From a virus: a DNA stretch of 64,000 nt. Numbering within the stretch: position 1 is the stretch's first letter; each line of letters starts with the position of its first letter. The notes below the pieces were generated by a model. It worked only from the letters and a program-made list of their open reading frames with translations. It did not search any database and had not been told where the DNA came from. Positions 28,242 through 37,350 of this stretch are shown here, one piece after another. The translations under genes were made by a program, and so were the position numbers. Where the stretch lies: IMG/VR virus record IMGVR_UViG_3300006810_000046, positions 1 to 64,000 of that record; one strand, written 5' to 3'.

Positions 28242-29450
28242 ATGTATTGTTTGTCAAAAGAAATAACTGGTCTCAATAAAGACTTAATTTTTAACAAAGA
28301 AAAAAAGCTTATAAATAGATGTAAAAATAATTCTGATGTTTTTATTGGAGAAACAACAGACCCTAATTCAATATCCTATTTTTCAAAAAATGCAGGAGTA
28401 GACTTAGAGCTAGAAATTCCTATAAAGTATAAAAATATGTGGTCTTTTATTAAAAAGAATCCTGACTGGTCTTCTGTTTTAGGATTTGAAAAATTTGCAA
28501 CTATTGCAAAAAAACTAATTAATAAAACAGAGTGCTTTATTAACAACAAAGATAATGACTACTATTCTATAACAGTTAGACAGCATTATGAATTGCTTGA
28601 TAAGATTGAACCTGCAAGGGTTAACAAAGAAAATCTTTTAAAGTTTATAAACACGTCTGATCAATATAAAGGAAAGCAAATTATTAAAACTATTGACAAA
28701 GAAACAATGTGTTTTAAACCTATAAAATACTCACTCTTTAATACCTCAACAGGAAGAATGACAGTATCTAGTGGTTTAAACTTACTAACCTTGAGAAAAG
28801 AAAATAGAAATATTATTGGTTCTTCTTTTGAAAATGGAAAAATACTAGAGATTGACATTAAAAATCTAGAGCCTAGAATTCTAATGGGTCTCTTTAATAA
28901 AGAGGTTCCAGACGATATTTACACCTGGATACAAGAAACGGTTTTCAATACGGGATACAAATCAGAAAATGATGGTGGCCAAAGAGACTTTATTAAAGAG
29001 CTTACTTTTAAAATACTTTATGGAGCCAGTATGAGTACAATAAAAAACGATCTCAAGGACGTAGATTGGCTTTATGACATCGAAGATATCGTAGGAAGAA
29101 TCAAATCAAACATGGGTTACCATGAGCTTGCAATTAAAATAAAGTCAGAAATTCAAGAAGGTTACTTTAGAAATCACTATGGTAGAAAACTTAAAAACTC
29201 CTCTTCGAATATCAATCATTATCTTCAGTCAACAGGTGTTGACGTTTCTATGATGTGTTTTAGCAAAATAAACAGCGTTTTAAAAAGTGCAAATATGAAT
29301 TTCAAAATAATTGGATTTATTCACGATGCAATGATAATCGACGCTGATAAAAGCTCTGCAGACAAGATAACTAATAATCTTAACAAAAAAAATATTGGAA
29401 TACCAGGTTTTAATAATAAGTTTCCTATAATTATTACAGAGGTAAAATGA
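28242..29450 (+). CDS. Small family A DNA polymerase (no exonuclease domain)
   Basis: This 402-residue protein holds all three family A motifs: T-G-R-M near residue 170, motif A at D205 (DIKNLEPRI, Asp as first metal ligand), motif B with R248, K252, F256 and Y260-G261 in exact R-x3-K-x3-F-x3-Y spacing, and motif C at H361-D362. The residue after the motif C Asp is Ala rather than the usual Glu. The polymerase domain is compact, with about 165 residues before the T-G-R motif and no 3'-5' exonuclease. It would copy or repair DNA beside the family C polymerase encoded at 56 kb. The next gene starts at its stop (ATGA). Confidence 0.88.
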   Translation: MYCLSKEITGLNKDLIFNKEKKLINRCKNNSDVFIGETTDPNSISYFSKNAGVDLELEIPIKYKNMWSFIKKNPDWSSVLGFEKFATIAKKLINKTECFINNKDNDYYSITVRQHYELLDKIEPARVNKENLLKFINTSDQYKGKQIIKTIDKETMCFKPIKYSLFNTSTGRMTVSSGLNLLTLRKENRNIIGSSFENGKILEIDIKNLEPRILMGLFNKEVPDDIYTWIQETVFNTGYKSENDGGQRDFIKELTFKILYGASMSTIKNDLKDVDWLYDIEDIVGRIKSNMGYHELAIKIKSEIQEGYFRNHYGRKLKNSSSNINHYLQSTGVDVSMMCFSKINSVLKSANMNFKIIGFIHDAMIIDADKSSADKITNNLNKKNIGIPGFNNKFPIIITEVK

Positions 29451-30301
29451 AAAAATCTAATAGACATGTTTCACATCTTGGCGGGATGGGATCTGGTGAT
29501 GGCTTGTCTACAAGCTTAAATCAGGATATGAGCCCACCAAAAATTAGTGGTGGCGGGTTTGAAGGAACTGCTGACGCAAACTTTAGTAAAAAAATCGGCC
29601 AGCTTCGAGTTCACATCGATGATGATGACAGTCTTATGTTTCCAGAAAACGAAGAAATAGAAACTATTAGAAAAAAAGATACAATTAGAAGCAAGATACC
29701 TTTTGATGGGAGATATAAAATGAGAGAATCTAAAAACTCTAAAAAAACATTAATAGACCTTTTTGACGATAAGTACTTTGAAGAAGATGAAACTGCAACT
29801 CATTTTAAAGAATGGGACCCAGAAAGAAACAATCAAGATGACTTAGGAAAGGATTATGATGAGTTTAAAGAGTGGAAAAAAGACAAAACTATAGAAAAAG
29901 ACTACAACTATAACAAGTCTTTTTCTCCTGCTACACAAAAGGCACAACAGCTTTCAATTAAAAAGCTTAACGAAGCTGTTAAAAAACAAACTTTTCAAAT
30001 GATAAAAAAAGATATTGAATCAAACGGCTTTAGACTGGTGTTAAAAGAAAACGCAATGTGCAAAGAATGCGGAATGATGTATGAAGGTTGTAAATGCAAT
30101 GAATCAGCAAAAATAGTTGAAAAAGACGCTTTATGCGAAAAATGTGGAATTATGAATGAAGAATGCATTTGTGAATACATCGATGAAGCAAATTTCTTAG
30201 GAAGCGGAAATGTTGCAGGATATCAGACAAAACTTTCAACACCAAAAAACATGAAAAAGCATAAACAAAAAATGCTTCCAACAGGTTACAAATACAGATA
30301 A
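29447..30301 (+). CDS. Unknown protein with duplicated Cys-rich zinc-knuckle-like motif
   Basis: This 284-residue protein starts in ATGA overlap with the polymerase gene. It has a Gly-rich N-terminus, an acidic middle and a helix (about residues 165-185, with K-K-L-N-E-A). Then come two copies of a C-x2-C-G-(M/I)-M-x-E-x-C-x-C motif at about residues 202-214 and 227-239. Each copy has four Cys and could bind zinc, or the two could form one site. No family is recognised; coupling to a polymerase suggests a replication or nucleic-acid role, which is inference. Confidence 0.7.
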   Translation: MKKSNRHVSHLGGMGSGDGLSTSLNQDMSPPKISGGGFEGTADANFSKKIGQLRVHIDDDDSLMFPENEEIETIRKKDTIRSKIPFDGRYKMRESKNSKKTLIDLFDDKYFEEDETATHFKEWDPERNNQDDLGKDYDEFKEWKKDKTIEKDYNYNKSFSPATQKAQQLSIKKLNEAVKKQTFQMIKKDIESNGFRLVLKENAMCKECGMMYEGCKCNESAKIVEKDALCEKCGIMNEECICEYIDEANFLGSGNVAGYQTKLSTPKNMKKHKQKMLPTGYKYR

Positions 30302-30349
30302 TCATCTATAATTTCTTACACACACATTATTTCAAAAAAATTTATTCAA

Positions 30350-30379
30350 TGTGTAAACCGTATTAAATAATGTTATTAT
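30350..30379 (+). promoter_or_regulatory. Promoter of the GTGTAAAY class before the SSB gene
   Basis: TGTGTAAAC, 15 bases, then TATTAT (one mismatch to TATAAT). It lies 83 bp before the SSB start, so the transcript would have an unusually long leader of about 75 nt. Confidence 0.65.
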
Positions 30380-30385
30380 TAAAGA

Positions 30386-30461
30386 TGTGGTTAACATATA
30401 AATAAATTTAAAACTCAAACAAAAACATTAATCACAATAATTCAAAACAAGGAGAAACAAC
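30386..30461 (+). promoter_or_regulatory. A-rich leader of the SSB mRNA, possible autoregulatory operator
   Basis: This untranslated stretch is nearly free of G apart from its first 15 bases and the AAGGAG ribosome binding site, and shows no strong hairpin. T4 gp32 represses its own mRNA by binding an unstructured A/U-rich leader, and this leader has that character. The parallel is inference. Confidence 0.35.
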
Positions 30462-31058
30462 ATGGCATTTGACATCAATGCAATTCGTAACAAACTAGCA
30501 AAACTTCAAGGAAAACAAACAGGCACATCTTATTGGCGGCCACAAGAAGGAGCAGATTCAACTGTTCGCTTATTATCATTTAAAACTGATGACGGGCTTC
30601 CATTTAAAGAGTTTCATTTCTACTATAATATTGGTAAAAATCGAGGTATCTTGGCGCCTTACCAGTTTGGAAAACCAGATCCTATTCAAGAACTTATTAC
30701 AAAACTTCGTGCTGACGGCAGTGATGAAAGTAAAGAACTTTGCAAAAAGCTTTATCCAAAAATGCGAGTTTATGCACCTGTAGTTGTTCGAGGCGAAGAA
30801 GAAAAAGGTGTCCAGATATGGGGCTTTGGTAAAACTGTATATTCAGAGCTTTATACAATGCTTGCTGATGAAGATGTAGGTGATATTACAGATCCATATA
30901 CAGGTCGTGACATTACAGTCTCTTCAATTAAGACAGCAGGTCGCCAATGGGCTACAACATCAGTACGACCTAAAATGAAGCAAAGTCAATTATCTTCAGA
31001 CGAAAAACAAATGAAAGAATGGATTGATTCTGTTCCAGAAACTGATACTCTTTTTTAA
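30462..31058 (+). CDS. Single-stranded DNA-binding protein, gp32-like
   Basis: The 198-residue ORF fits a gp32-type SSB: the N-terminus (MAFDINAIRNKLAKLQ) resembles the cooperative-binding segment and the middle is an OB-like beta region. No zinc-type Cys cluster is present. It ends with DTLF and a TAA, but the same frame continues after the TAA for 58 more codons with an acidic Ser-rich tail ending LDDAFSSLT, just what gp32 C-termini look like. The full protein was therefore probably about 257 residues. It has its own promoter and is closed by a strong terminator. It coats ssDNA and recruits UvsX, helicase and polymerase through the tail. Confidence 0.8.
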   Translation: MAFDINAIRNKLAKLQGKQTGTSYWRPQEGADSTVRLLSFKTDDGLPFKEFHFYYNIGKNRGILAPYQFGKPDPIQELITKLRADGSDESKELCKKLYPKMRVYAPVVVRGEEEKGVQIWGFGKTVYSELYTMLADEDVGDITDPYTGRDITVSSIKTAGRQWATTSVRPKMKQSQLSSDEKQMKEWIDSVPETDTLF

Positions 31059-31235
31059 CTGCAGTCTTATGATGAAATTACAAAAATTGTAAACGATTGG
31101 TTAAACGGAGATGATACTTCTTCTGACGGTACTTCAAGAAACTTTAGTAGTTCTAGTGACTCAACAGAAACTAGTAGCTCTAGTGAAGGTTCAACCTATA
31201 AGTCTCTTGATGATGCATTTTCAAGTCTTACATAA
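31059..31235 (+). other. In-frame continuation of the SSB gene after a TAA (acidic C-terminal tail)
   Basis: Directly after the TAA at 31056-31058 the same frame codes for 58 residues (start LQSYDEITKIVNDWLNG, a Ser/Thr/Asp-rich linker, end LDDAFSSLT) and stops at 31235. The acidic tail is the protein-recruiting part of gp32. Because the frame is unchanged, a single indel cannot explain the stop; a base substitution, consensus error or true readthrough could. No start codon or ribosome binding site is present for separate translation. Confidence 0.6.
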
Positions 31236-31268
31236 AATAATCTAAGTTTACTTATAAAGTATTCACCT

Positions 31269-31298
31269 AGCCAGGGTGTCAAAGCCCTGGCTTTTTTT
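31269..31298 (+). terminator. Rho-independent terminator after the SSB gene
   Basis: An 8-bp stem (GCCAGGG with CCCTGGC plus a closing A-T) and an 8-nt loop are followed by seven T residues, 34 bp after the second SSB stop. Its T tract runs straight into the promoter of uvsX. Confidence 0.88.
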
Positions 31299-31325
31299 GT
31301 AAATAAAATTAGATTTTATTATAAT
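31296..31325 (+). promoter_or_regulatory. GTGTAAAY-class promoter before uvsX
   Basis: TTTGTAAAT, 15 bases, then TATAAT, 18 bp before the recombinase start. It overlaps the T tract of the SSB terminator, so one operon ends where the next begins. Confidence 0.6.
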
Positions 31326-31343
31326 CAAATAAAAGGAGAAATT

Positions 31344-32525
31344 ATGCCTAAAAAATCTAAAAATGAAGATTCACCGCCCCCTACACAAGGCGATAATTTT
31401 ACAAAAGATCTTATCAAAGCGCTTAACAAAGAACATGGATCACAAGTAGCATTTAACTTATCAAATGGAGACTCACCAACTCATGTCAAGCGCTGGATAT
31501 CAACAGGTTCTTTAATGCTAGACTACATCTGTTCAAACAGAAAAAATGGAGGTCTACCAGAAGGAAGAATTGTTGAGATATTTGGACCACCAAGTATTGG
31601 AAAATCTCATATTGCAACTCAGCTTGCAAGAAGCACACAATCGTCAGGTGGAATTGTAGTTTATATTGACACTGAAAACGGAACAAGCGTTGAGAATTTG
31701 CGAAACTTAGGTGTGGACGTTTCTCAACGATTTGTCTATGTTGATACTCATTGTACAGAAGAAGTGCTCTCTATCGCTGAATCTACTATCTTAAAGGCTA
31801 AATCTATTGACAAGGATATACCTGTAACAATTATATGGGATTCTGTTGCTGCATCTTCTCCAAAAGCTGAGCTTGTAGGTGACTATGATCAAAATAGCAT
31901 TGGTTTGCAAGCAAGAGCTATTTCAAAGGGAATGAGAAAAATCACAGGAATCATTGGAGATCAAAGAGTTTTATTTGTCTGTCTAAATCAGATTAGAACT
32001 AATATCGGTGTAATGTATGGAGACCCAACAACAACACCAGGCGGAAAAGCAATACCTTTTCATAGTTCCATCAGAATTAAACTAGGTGCAGGACAACAAA
32101 TCAAAGACGGCGAAGATGTCATTGGTATCAATGTATCAGCAAAAACTATTAAAAACAAAGTTGCATTTCCTTTTAGATCTTGTGCTTTTGAAATTCATTT
32201 TGGAAGAGGTATCTATGAGCACGAGCAAATGTTTGATCTACTAAGAAAAACAAGCCCTTATCAAGTAGGTGATTTAGAAATTGCAATCGATGGAACAGGC
32301 TCATGGAAAACTTTTTCTGTAACTGATACTAAAAAAGGAAAGCTTATCGAAGAGAAGAAGTTTAGAAAAACTGAGTTCAAAGAGCTAATTGATAGTCCTC
32401 AATATGGAGACTACATTATGGATGCTCTCGACGCATGTATGGTTAAAAAGTTTAACGATGATCCAGACATCGACCCAGAGTCATATGTTGAAATAGAGGC
32501 TATCAAAAATGAACTCGAAGAATAA
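31344..32525 (+). CDS. uvsX: UvsX / RecA-family recombinase
   Basis: This 393-residue ATPase forms filaments on ssDNA and drives strand exchange and recombination-dependent replication. The Walker A motif GPPSIGKS is at residues 81-88, followed by a Walker B region (TIIWDSVAA) near residue 163 and the L-N-Q-I-R segment near 214. A T-P-G-G-K-A-I-P motif follows near residue 231, as in RecA loop 2. Length matches T4 UvsX (391). AAGGAG precedes the ATG. Its end overlaps the exonuclease gene by 17 bp, showing a recombination-replication operon (uvsX, exonuclease, helicase, RNR, ClpP-like). Confidence 0.93.
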   Translation: MPKKSKNEDSPPPTQGDNFTKDLIKALNKEHGSQVAFNLSNGDSPTHVKRWISTGSLMLDYICSNRKNGGLPEGRIVEIFGPPSIGKSHIATQLARSTQSSGGIVVYIDTENGTSVENLRNLGVDVSQRFVYVDTHCTEEVLSIAESTILKAKSIDKDIPVTIIWDSVAASSPKAELVGDYDQNSIGLQARAISKGMRKITGIIGDQRVLFVCLNQIRTNIGVMYGDPTTTPGGKAIPFHSSIRIKLGAGQQIKDGEDVIGINVSAKTIKNKVAFPFRSCAFEIHFGRGIYEHEQMFDLLRKTSPYQVGDLEIAIDGTGSWKTFSVTDTKKGKLIEEKKFRKTEFKELIDSPQYGDYIMDALDACMVKKFNDDPDIDPESYVEIEAIKNELEE

Positions 32526-33471
32526 GGTTCTAATAATAGATGCAATGAACCTATTTACAAGACACTATGTTGCACATCCTGCTATGAATGCCAATGGCGA
32601 TCAGACAGGAGGTGTTATAGGCTTTCTCTATGAGCTTTGCAGGCACATAGAGGAGGTCTCTCCTAGTAAAACCATTGTAGTGTGGGAGTCTGGTGGATCA
32701 CAAAAAAGAAGAAATATCCTCAAAGAGTACAAGCAAGGCAGAAGACCTGCAAAGCTAAATAGATACTACGACGAAATACCTGATACGATAGTAAATAGAA
32801 ATTTTCAAATATCACTTTTAATAGAGACTATTGAAAAAACCGGATGTGACCAGATTTATGTACCTGACTGCGAAGCAGACGATATCATAGCTTATCTTTC
32901 AAATTACTATTTCAAAGATACAAAAAAAGTGATAGTATCAGCTGATAAAGATTTTTATCAGTTACTGTCAAACAATACAGTTATATACTCTCCGACCTGG
33001 AAAAGGTATGTTAATAAAAATACTGTTCTTGACAAGTTTGGAATTCACCCAAACAACTTTTGTTTGGCAAAGGCAATTGTAGGAGACAAAAGTGATAACA
33101 TTGAAGGTGTAAAAGGGGTGGGTTTTAAGTTTTTATCAAAATATTTTCCTGAGTTTAAAGAAGAAAAAGATCTTTATCTATCAGATGTAATCAAAGAATG
33201 CAATGAAAAAATCAATAATGACACAAAAATTAAAAAATATGGCAAAATCATATTAAAAAAAGATATAATTAAACGAAATATAAAATTGATGATTTTAGAC
33301 ACTGGTTGCTTAACAAATGAGCAGATCAAAAAAGTAAAGTTTTCAATTGAACACAAAGAAAAAACAAAAGACAAACTAGGAACAATAAGACTGTTGTTAA
33401 AAAATGGAATTAATAATTTTAATGTCGACAGATTGTTTCTTGCAACAAGAATCATGGGAGATAACAAATGA
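32509..33471 (+). CDS. 5'-3' exonuclease / RNase H of the FEN family (T4 Rnh-like)
   Basis: This 320-residue protein has the FEN-type metal ligands in order: LIIDAMN near residue 8, an R-R-N-x-L-K-E-Y-K-Q-G-R basic patch near residue 65, PDCEADD near residue 120, SADKDF near 145 and VGDKSDNI near residue 189, followed by an H2TH-like G-V-K-G-V-G. T4 Rnh removes RNA primers from lagging-strand fragments. It overlaps uvsX by 17 bp and the helicase gene by 4 bp, so translation is coupled. Confidence 0.9.
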   Translation: MNSKNKVLIIDAMNLFTRHYVAHPAMNANGDQTGGVIGFLYELCRHIEEVSPSKTIVVWESGGSQKRRNILKEYKQGRRPAKLNRYYDEIPDTIVNRNFQISLLIETIEKTGCDQIYVPDCEADDIIAYLSNYYFKDTKKVIVSADKDFYQLLSNNTVIYSPTWKRYVNKNTVLDKFGIHPNNFCLAKAIVGDKSDNIEGVKGVGFKFLSKYFPEFKEEKDLYLSDVIKECNEKINNDTKIKKYGKIILKKDIIKRNIKLMILDTGCLTNEQIKKVKFSIEHKEKTKDKLGTIRLLLKNGINNFNVDRLFLATRIMGDNK

Positions 33472-34856
33472 ATCAAAGTGCTCACTTTAAAAAATACGGA
33501 AAATCATATCAAGAAAAAATCTTTCAAGCTTTTATAACTGATAAAAACTGGGCAGCACAAATGTGCGAAGTAATGACACCAGAATATTTCGAGTTAAAAT
33601 ATCTAAAGTTTTTAACAGAAAACTATTTTAACTTTTATATCCAATACAAAAGCTTTCCTTCAATGCCAGCTTTGCTAAATATTGTAAAAGAAGAACTTAG
33701 AAACGACAAGGATTTAGTATTAAGAGATCAAATTGTAGACTTTCTTCATAGAATTAGAGCAAATCCGGACATCGGAGATTTAAAATATGTAAAAGAAAAC
33801 TCTCTTGATTTTTGCAGAAAGCAAGCAATGAAAGAAGCCTTAGAAAAAGCAGTTGAACTTATAGCAACTGACAAAGTTGAAGCTGTTATTGGTGTCATGA
33901 AGCAAGCCTTAAGCGCAGGACTTCCTTCTACCATTGGTCACGACTTCTTTGAAGACATGGAAAATAGATTTGTTCACATCAATAGAAACCCAGTTCCCAC
34001 AGGTCTTCACTTTCTTGATAAAGACGGAATTTTAAATGGAGGACTTGGAAGAGGTGAAATTGGTGTTATAACTGCACCAACGGGTGTAGGAAAAAGTCAC
34101 TTTCTTGTTTCTTTAGGTGCAGAGGCAATTAAGAGAGGTAGAAATGTAGTTCATTATACATTTGAATTAACTGAAAATGTTGTAGGAATTAGATACGACA
34201 GTCACCTATGTAATATACCCAGCGACGAAATTATTAAACGAAAGGACGAAGTTATAAAAGCATACAAGGACAATGATGAAGAATACGGAAGACTTATCAT
34301 TAAAGAGTTCCCGACTGGAAGTGCTTCAGTTATTACGCTTAGAAATCACATTGAAAAACTTATGCTAAAATCTTTTGCACCTAATCTAATTATTATTGAC
34401 TACGCTGATATCATGAGAAGCACCAGAAAGTTTGACTCATTACGTCATGAATTAAAGCTCATTTATGAAGAGCTTAGAAACATGTCAATGGAAATGAACA
34501 TTCCAATCTGGACAGCCTCGCAGTCAAACAAAGAGGGTTCAACATCAAACGTTGTGGGCTTGGAAAACATGTCAGAGGCATACGGAAAAGCCATGGTTGC
34601 CGATGTTGTTGTTACGCTTTCTAGAAAACCAGAAGAAAAGGCAAAAGGTGTTGCTAGACTTTTTGTTGCAAAAAACCGTGCAGGTAAAGACGGTATTTTG
34701 TTCCCACTTCATATTGATACGTCTCAATCTAGGTTTTCCATTATGCCAGACTCGGAAATAACAACACTTGATGAGGCAATGGCAATGGGTAATGTTAGCT
34801 TAAAAGAAAAATTAAAAGAGAAATGGAAAGAAGTAAACGGAGATAATAATGACTAA
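33468..34856 (+). CDS. Replicative DNA helicase, DnaB / gp41 type
   Basis: This 462-residue hexameric helicase has a helical N-terminal domain (about residues 1-170), a Walker A motif APTGVGKS near residues 203-210, an H-Y-T-F-E-L-T segment after it and a Walker B LIIIDYADI near residue 308. W-T-A-S-Q-S (sensor) follows near 345 and A-K-N-R-A-G-K near 403. It unwinds the fork on the lagging strand. Its ends overlap its neighbours by 4 and 8 bp. A primase is not seen in this window. Confidence 0.92.
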   Translation: MNQSAHFKKYGKSYQEKIFQAFITDKNWAAQMCEVMTPEYFELKYLKFLTENYFNFYIQYKSFPSMPALLNIVKEELRNDKDLVLRDQIVDFLHRIRANPDIGDLKYVKENSLDFCRKQAMKEALEKAVELIATDKVEAVIGVMKQALSAGLPSTIGHDFFEDMENRFVHINRNPVPTGLHFLDKDGILNGGLGRGEIGVITAPTGVGKSHFLVSLGAEAIKRGRNVVHYTFELTENVVGIRYDSHLCNIPSDEIIKRKDEVIKAYKDNDEEYGRLIIKEFPTGSASVITLRNHIEKLMLKSFAPNLIIIDYADIMRSTRKFDSLRHELKLIYEELRNMSMEMNIPIWTASQSNKEGSTSNVVGLENMSEAYGKAMVADVVVTLSRKPEEKAKGVARLFVAKNRAGKDGILFPLHIDTSQSRFSIMPDSEITTLDEAMAMGNVSLKEKLKEKWKEVNGDNND

Positions 34857-37341
34857 ATACACAAACAGCGAAGTATATAACGCATCGCTAAAATACTTTG
34901 GTGGCGATGAGCTAGCAGCAAGCGTATTTACAAACAAATATGCCTTGCAAGACGAAGAAGGTGGTTATCTTGAATCAACACCAGACGATATGCATAGACG
35001 ATTAGCGGGTCAGTTCGCAAGAATTGAAAGAAAATATCCTAATAACATGGTCTTGGAAGAGATCTATCAGTTATTTAAAGATTTTAAATACGTAGTCCCG
35101 CAAGGGTCACCAATGAGCGGAATAGGAAATGAAGCAAAAATTCAATCTTTATCGAACTGCTTTGTCATTGAATCCCCTGCCGATTCTTACGGGGGCATTC
35201 TTAAGACAGATCAAGAGCAAGTGCAAATCATGAAAAGACGCGGCGGTGTTGGTTTTGACGTATCAACAATTAGACCAAAAGGTATGTACACATCCAATGC
35301 TGCAAAAACAACTGACGGCATTGAAGTTTTCTTAGATCGATTTTCTAATTCATGTCGTGAAGTTGCTCAAGGTGGACGAAGAGGGGCACTAATGCTTTCA
35401 ATCTCAGTTCACCATCCCCAAGTAATGGAGTTTATTAAAATTAAACGTGACTTGACGAGGGTAACAGGAGCAAACATCTCTGTTCGTGTAACGGATGAAT
35501 TTATGAAGGCAGTTAAATCAGGAAGTGAATATATTCAACGCTGGCCTGTAGACTCAGAGTCGCCTGAAGTACATGATCATGTTGATGCTAGAGAAGTTTG
35601 GGATGCATTAATTGAAGGAGCACACGCTTCTGCTGAGCCGGGTGTTTTATTTTGGGACACAGCAACGCGTATGACTCCGTCTGACGCTTATACAGATTGC
35701 GGCTTTGGATCTGTTTCAACTAATCCGTGCGGTGAGATAATCTTGTCACCTTATGACTCATGTCGATTAATGCTGGTAAACCTTGCTTCTTTTGTAAAGA
35801 ACCCATGGAAAAAAGACGCCGAGTTTGATTATGGTCATTTTAGAGAAGTTACAAAGAAAGCTCAACGACTAATGGATGATATGATTGACCTCGAAATTGA
35901 GCAAATTGATAAAATTCTTGCCAAGATTGAGTCTGATCCTGAAAACGAATTTGTAAAAGAACCAGAAAGAAACTTGTGGCAAACAATTAAAAAAGTTGCT
36001 ATTGAAGGAAGAAGAACTGGATTGGGTGTAACTGGTCTCGGTGATGCGCTTGCAATGCTAGGAGAAACTTATGGTTCTAGCGAAAGCATTAAAACAACAG
36101 AAGAAATTTACAAGTGGCTATCACTAGCTTCCTATGAAGAGTCTATTCAGCTAGCAAAAGAAAGAGGAAGCTTTCCTATCTGGAATTTAGAAAAAGAATC
36201 GGGCCATCCTTTTCTTGATAGAGTAATATCAGAGCTTACACCTGAAGTTCAAGCTGACTATAAAAAATATGGTCGACGAAATATCGCCAATACAACAACT
36301 GCTCCTGCTGGATCAGTTTCTTGTTTGACTCAGACAACGAGTGGTATTGAACCTGCATTCATGCTATACTACAAACGACGCAAAAAAGTTCAAGCTGATG
36401 AAGAAGTGATGTTTGTGGACGATTTAGGCGACGAATGGACAGAGTTCAATGTGTATCATCATGGGTTTAAGCAATGGTTAGATAGCGATCATGGAACAAC
36501 CGCGTCTGAAGATAACTTAAATCACGCAGTTGCGTTTAGCCCGTATCATGGTGCTACTGCTAATGAGATCGACTGGCGTGCGAAAGTGAAACTGCAAGCT
36601 GCTGCACAAAAATGGATATGTCACGCAATATCTAATACCACAAATCTTCCTGCTGACATCGATGTAGAAACTGTAAAAGATATCTATATGATGGGCTGGG
36701 AGCTTGGTTGCAAAGGTGTGACAGTGTATCGTGATGGTTCTCGTTCTGGAGTTCTTGTTTCAACAGATGAAAAGAATCCTGAAGAATCAGGAATTATAGA
36801 AAGAGATGCACCAAAAAGACCAGAAGAGTTAGATTGTGATATTTATCACACGTCAGTTAAAGGTCAAAAATGGGTTGTTCTTGTAGGTCTTCTCAATGGC
36901 AAACCATACGAGGTCATTGGAGGTTCTGCAGATCAGATAGAGATACCTTCTAAATTCCGCAATGGTAAACTATATAAACGAGTCTTTAAAACAAAGAACA
37001 GCAAATATGACCTTTCTATTGGTGAGGGTGACAATAAGCTTGTTGTAAAAGACGTGGTATCTGTTTTTGACAATCCTAATCATGCAGGTTACACAAGAGT
37101 TATTTCTACTTCACTGCGACATGGTGTGCCCGTTCAGTATCTTGTAGAACAAATGCAAAAAGATAAAGAGATGGACATGTTCAGTTTCAGCAAGGTTATT
37201 TCAAGATGTTTAAAGTCTTATATCGAAGATGGAACAACATCAACAGTAAAAATATGTCCTGATTGTAATGCAGAGGACTCAGTTGTATACCAAGAGGGCT
37301 GTGCAACATGTAAAAATTGTGGATCAAGTAAGTGTGGATAA
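34849..37341 (+). CDS. nrdJ: Class II (B12-dependent) ribonucleotide reductase
   Basis: This 830-residue enzyme makes deoxyribonucleotides for phage DNA. It has the S-L-S-N-C-F motif near residue 101, the G-G-x-G-x-D substrate loop near residue 130, the N-P-C-G-E active-site motif near residue 292, and a long C-terminal part ending in a zinc-ribbon-like Cys cluster (C-P-D-C, then C-A-T-C-K-N-C and S-K-C-G). No small radical-generating subunit gene follows, which fits a class II enzyme using adenosylcobalamin. It overlaps the helicase gene by 8 bp. The host or environment must supply B12 and a thioredoxin-like reductant. Confidence 0.9.
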   Translation: MTKYTNSEVYNASLKYFGGDELAASVFTNKYALQDEEGGYLESTPDDMHRRLAGQFARIERKYPNNMVLEEIYQLFKDFKYVVPQGSPMSGIGNEAKIQSLSNCFVIESPADSYGGILKTDQEQVQIMKRRGGVGFDVSTIRPKGMYTSNAAKTTDGIEVFLDRFSNSCREVAQGGRRGALMLSISVHHPQVMEFIKIKRDLTRVTGANISVRVTDEFMKAVKSGSEYIQRWPVDSESPEVHDHVDAREVWDALIEGAHASAEPGVLFWDTATRMTPSDAYTDCGFGSVSTNPCGEIILSPYDSCRLMLVNLASFVKNPWKKDAEFDYGHFREVTKKAQRLMDDMIDLEIEQIDKILAKIESDPENEFVKEPERNLWQTIKKVAIEGRRTGLGVTGLGDALAMLGETYGSSESIKTTEEIYKWLSLASYEESIQLAKERGSFPIWNLEKESGHPFLDRVISELTPEVQADYKKYGRRNIANTTTAPAGSVSCLTQTTSGIEPAFMLYYKRRKKVQADEEVMFVDDLGDEWTEFNVYHHGFKQWLDSDHGTTASEDNLNHAVAFSPYHGATANEIDWRAKVKLQAAAQKWICHAISNTTNLPADIDVETVKDIYMMGWELGCKGVTVYRDGSRSGVLVSTDEKNPEESGIIERDAPKRPEELDCDIYHTSVKGQKWVVLVGLLNGKPYEVIGGSADQIEIPSKFRNGKLYKRVFKTKNSKYDLSIGEGDNKLVVKDVVSVFDNPNHAGYTRVISTSLRHGVPVQYLVEQMQKDKEMDMFSFSKVISRCLKSYIEDGTTSTVKICPDCNAEDSVVYQEGCATCKNCGSSKCG

Positions 37342-37350
37342 GGAGAAAAA

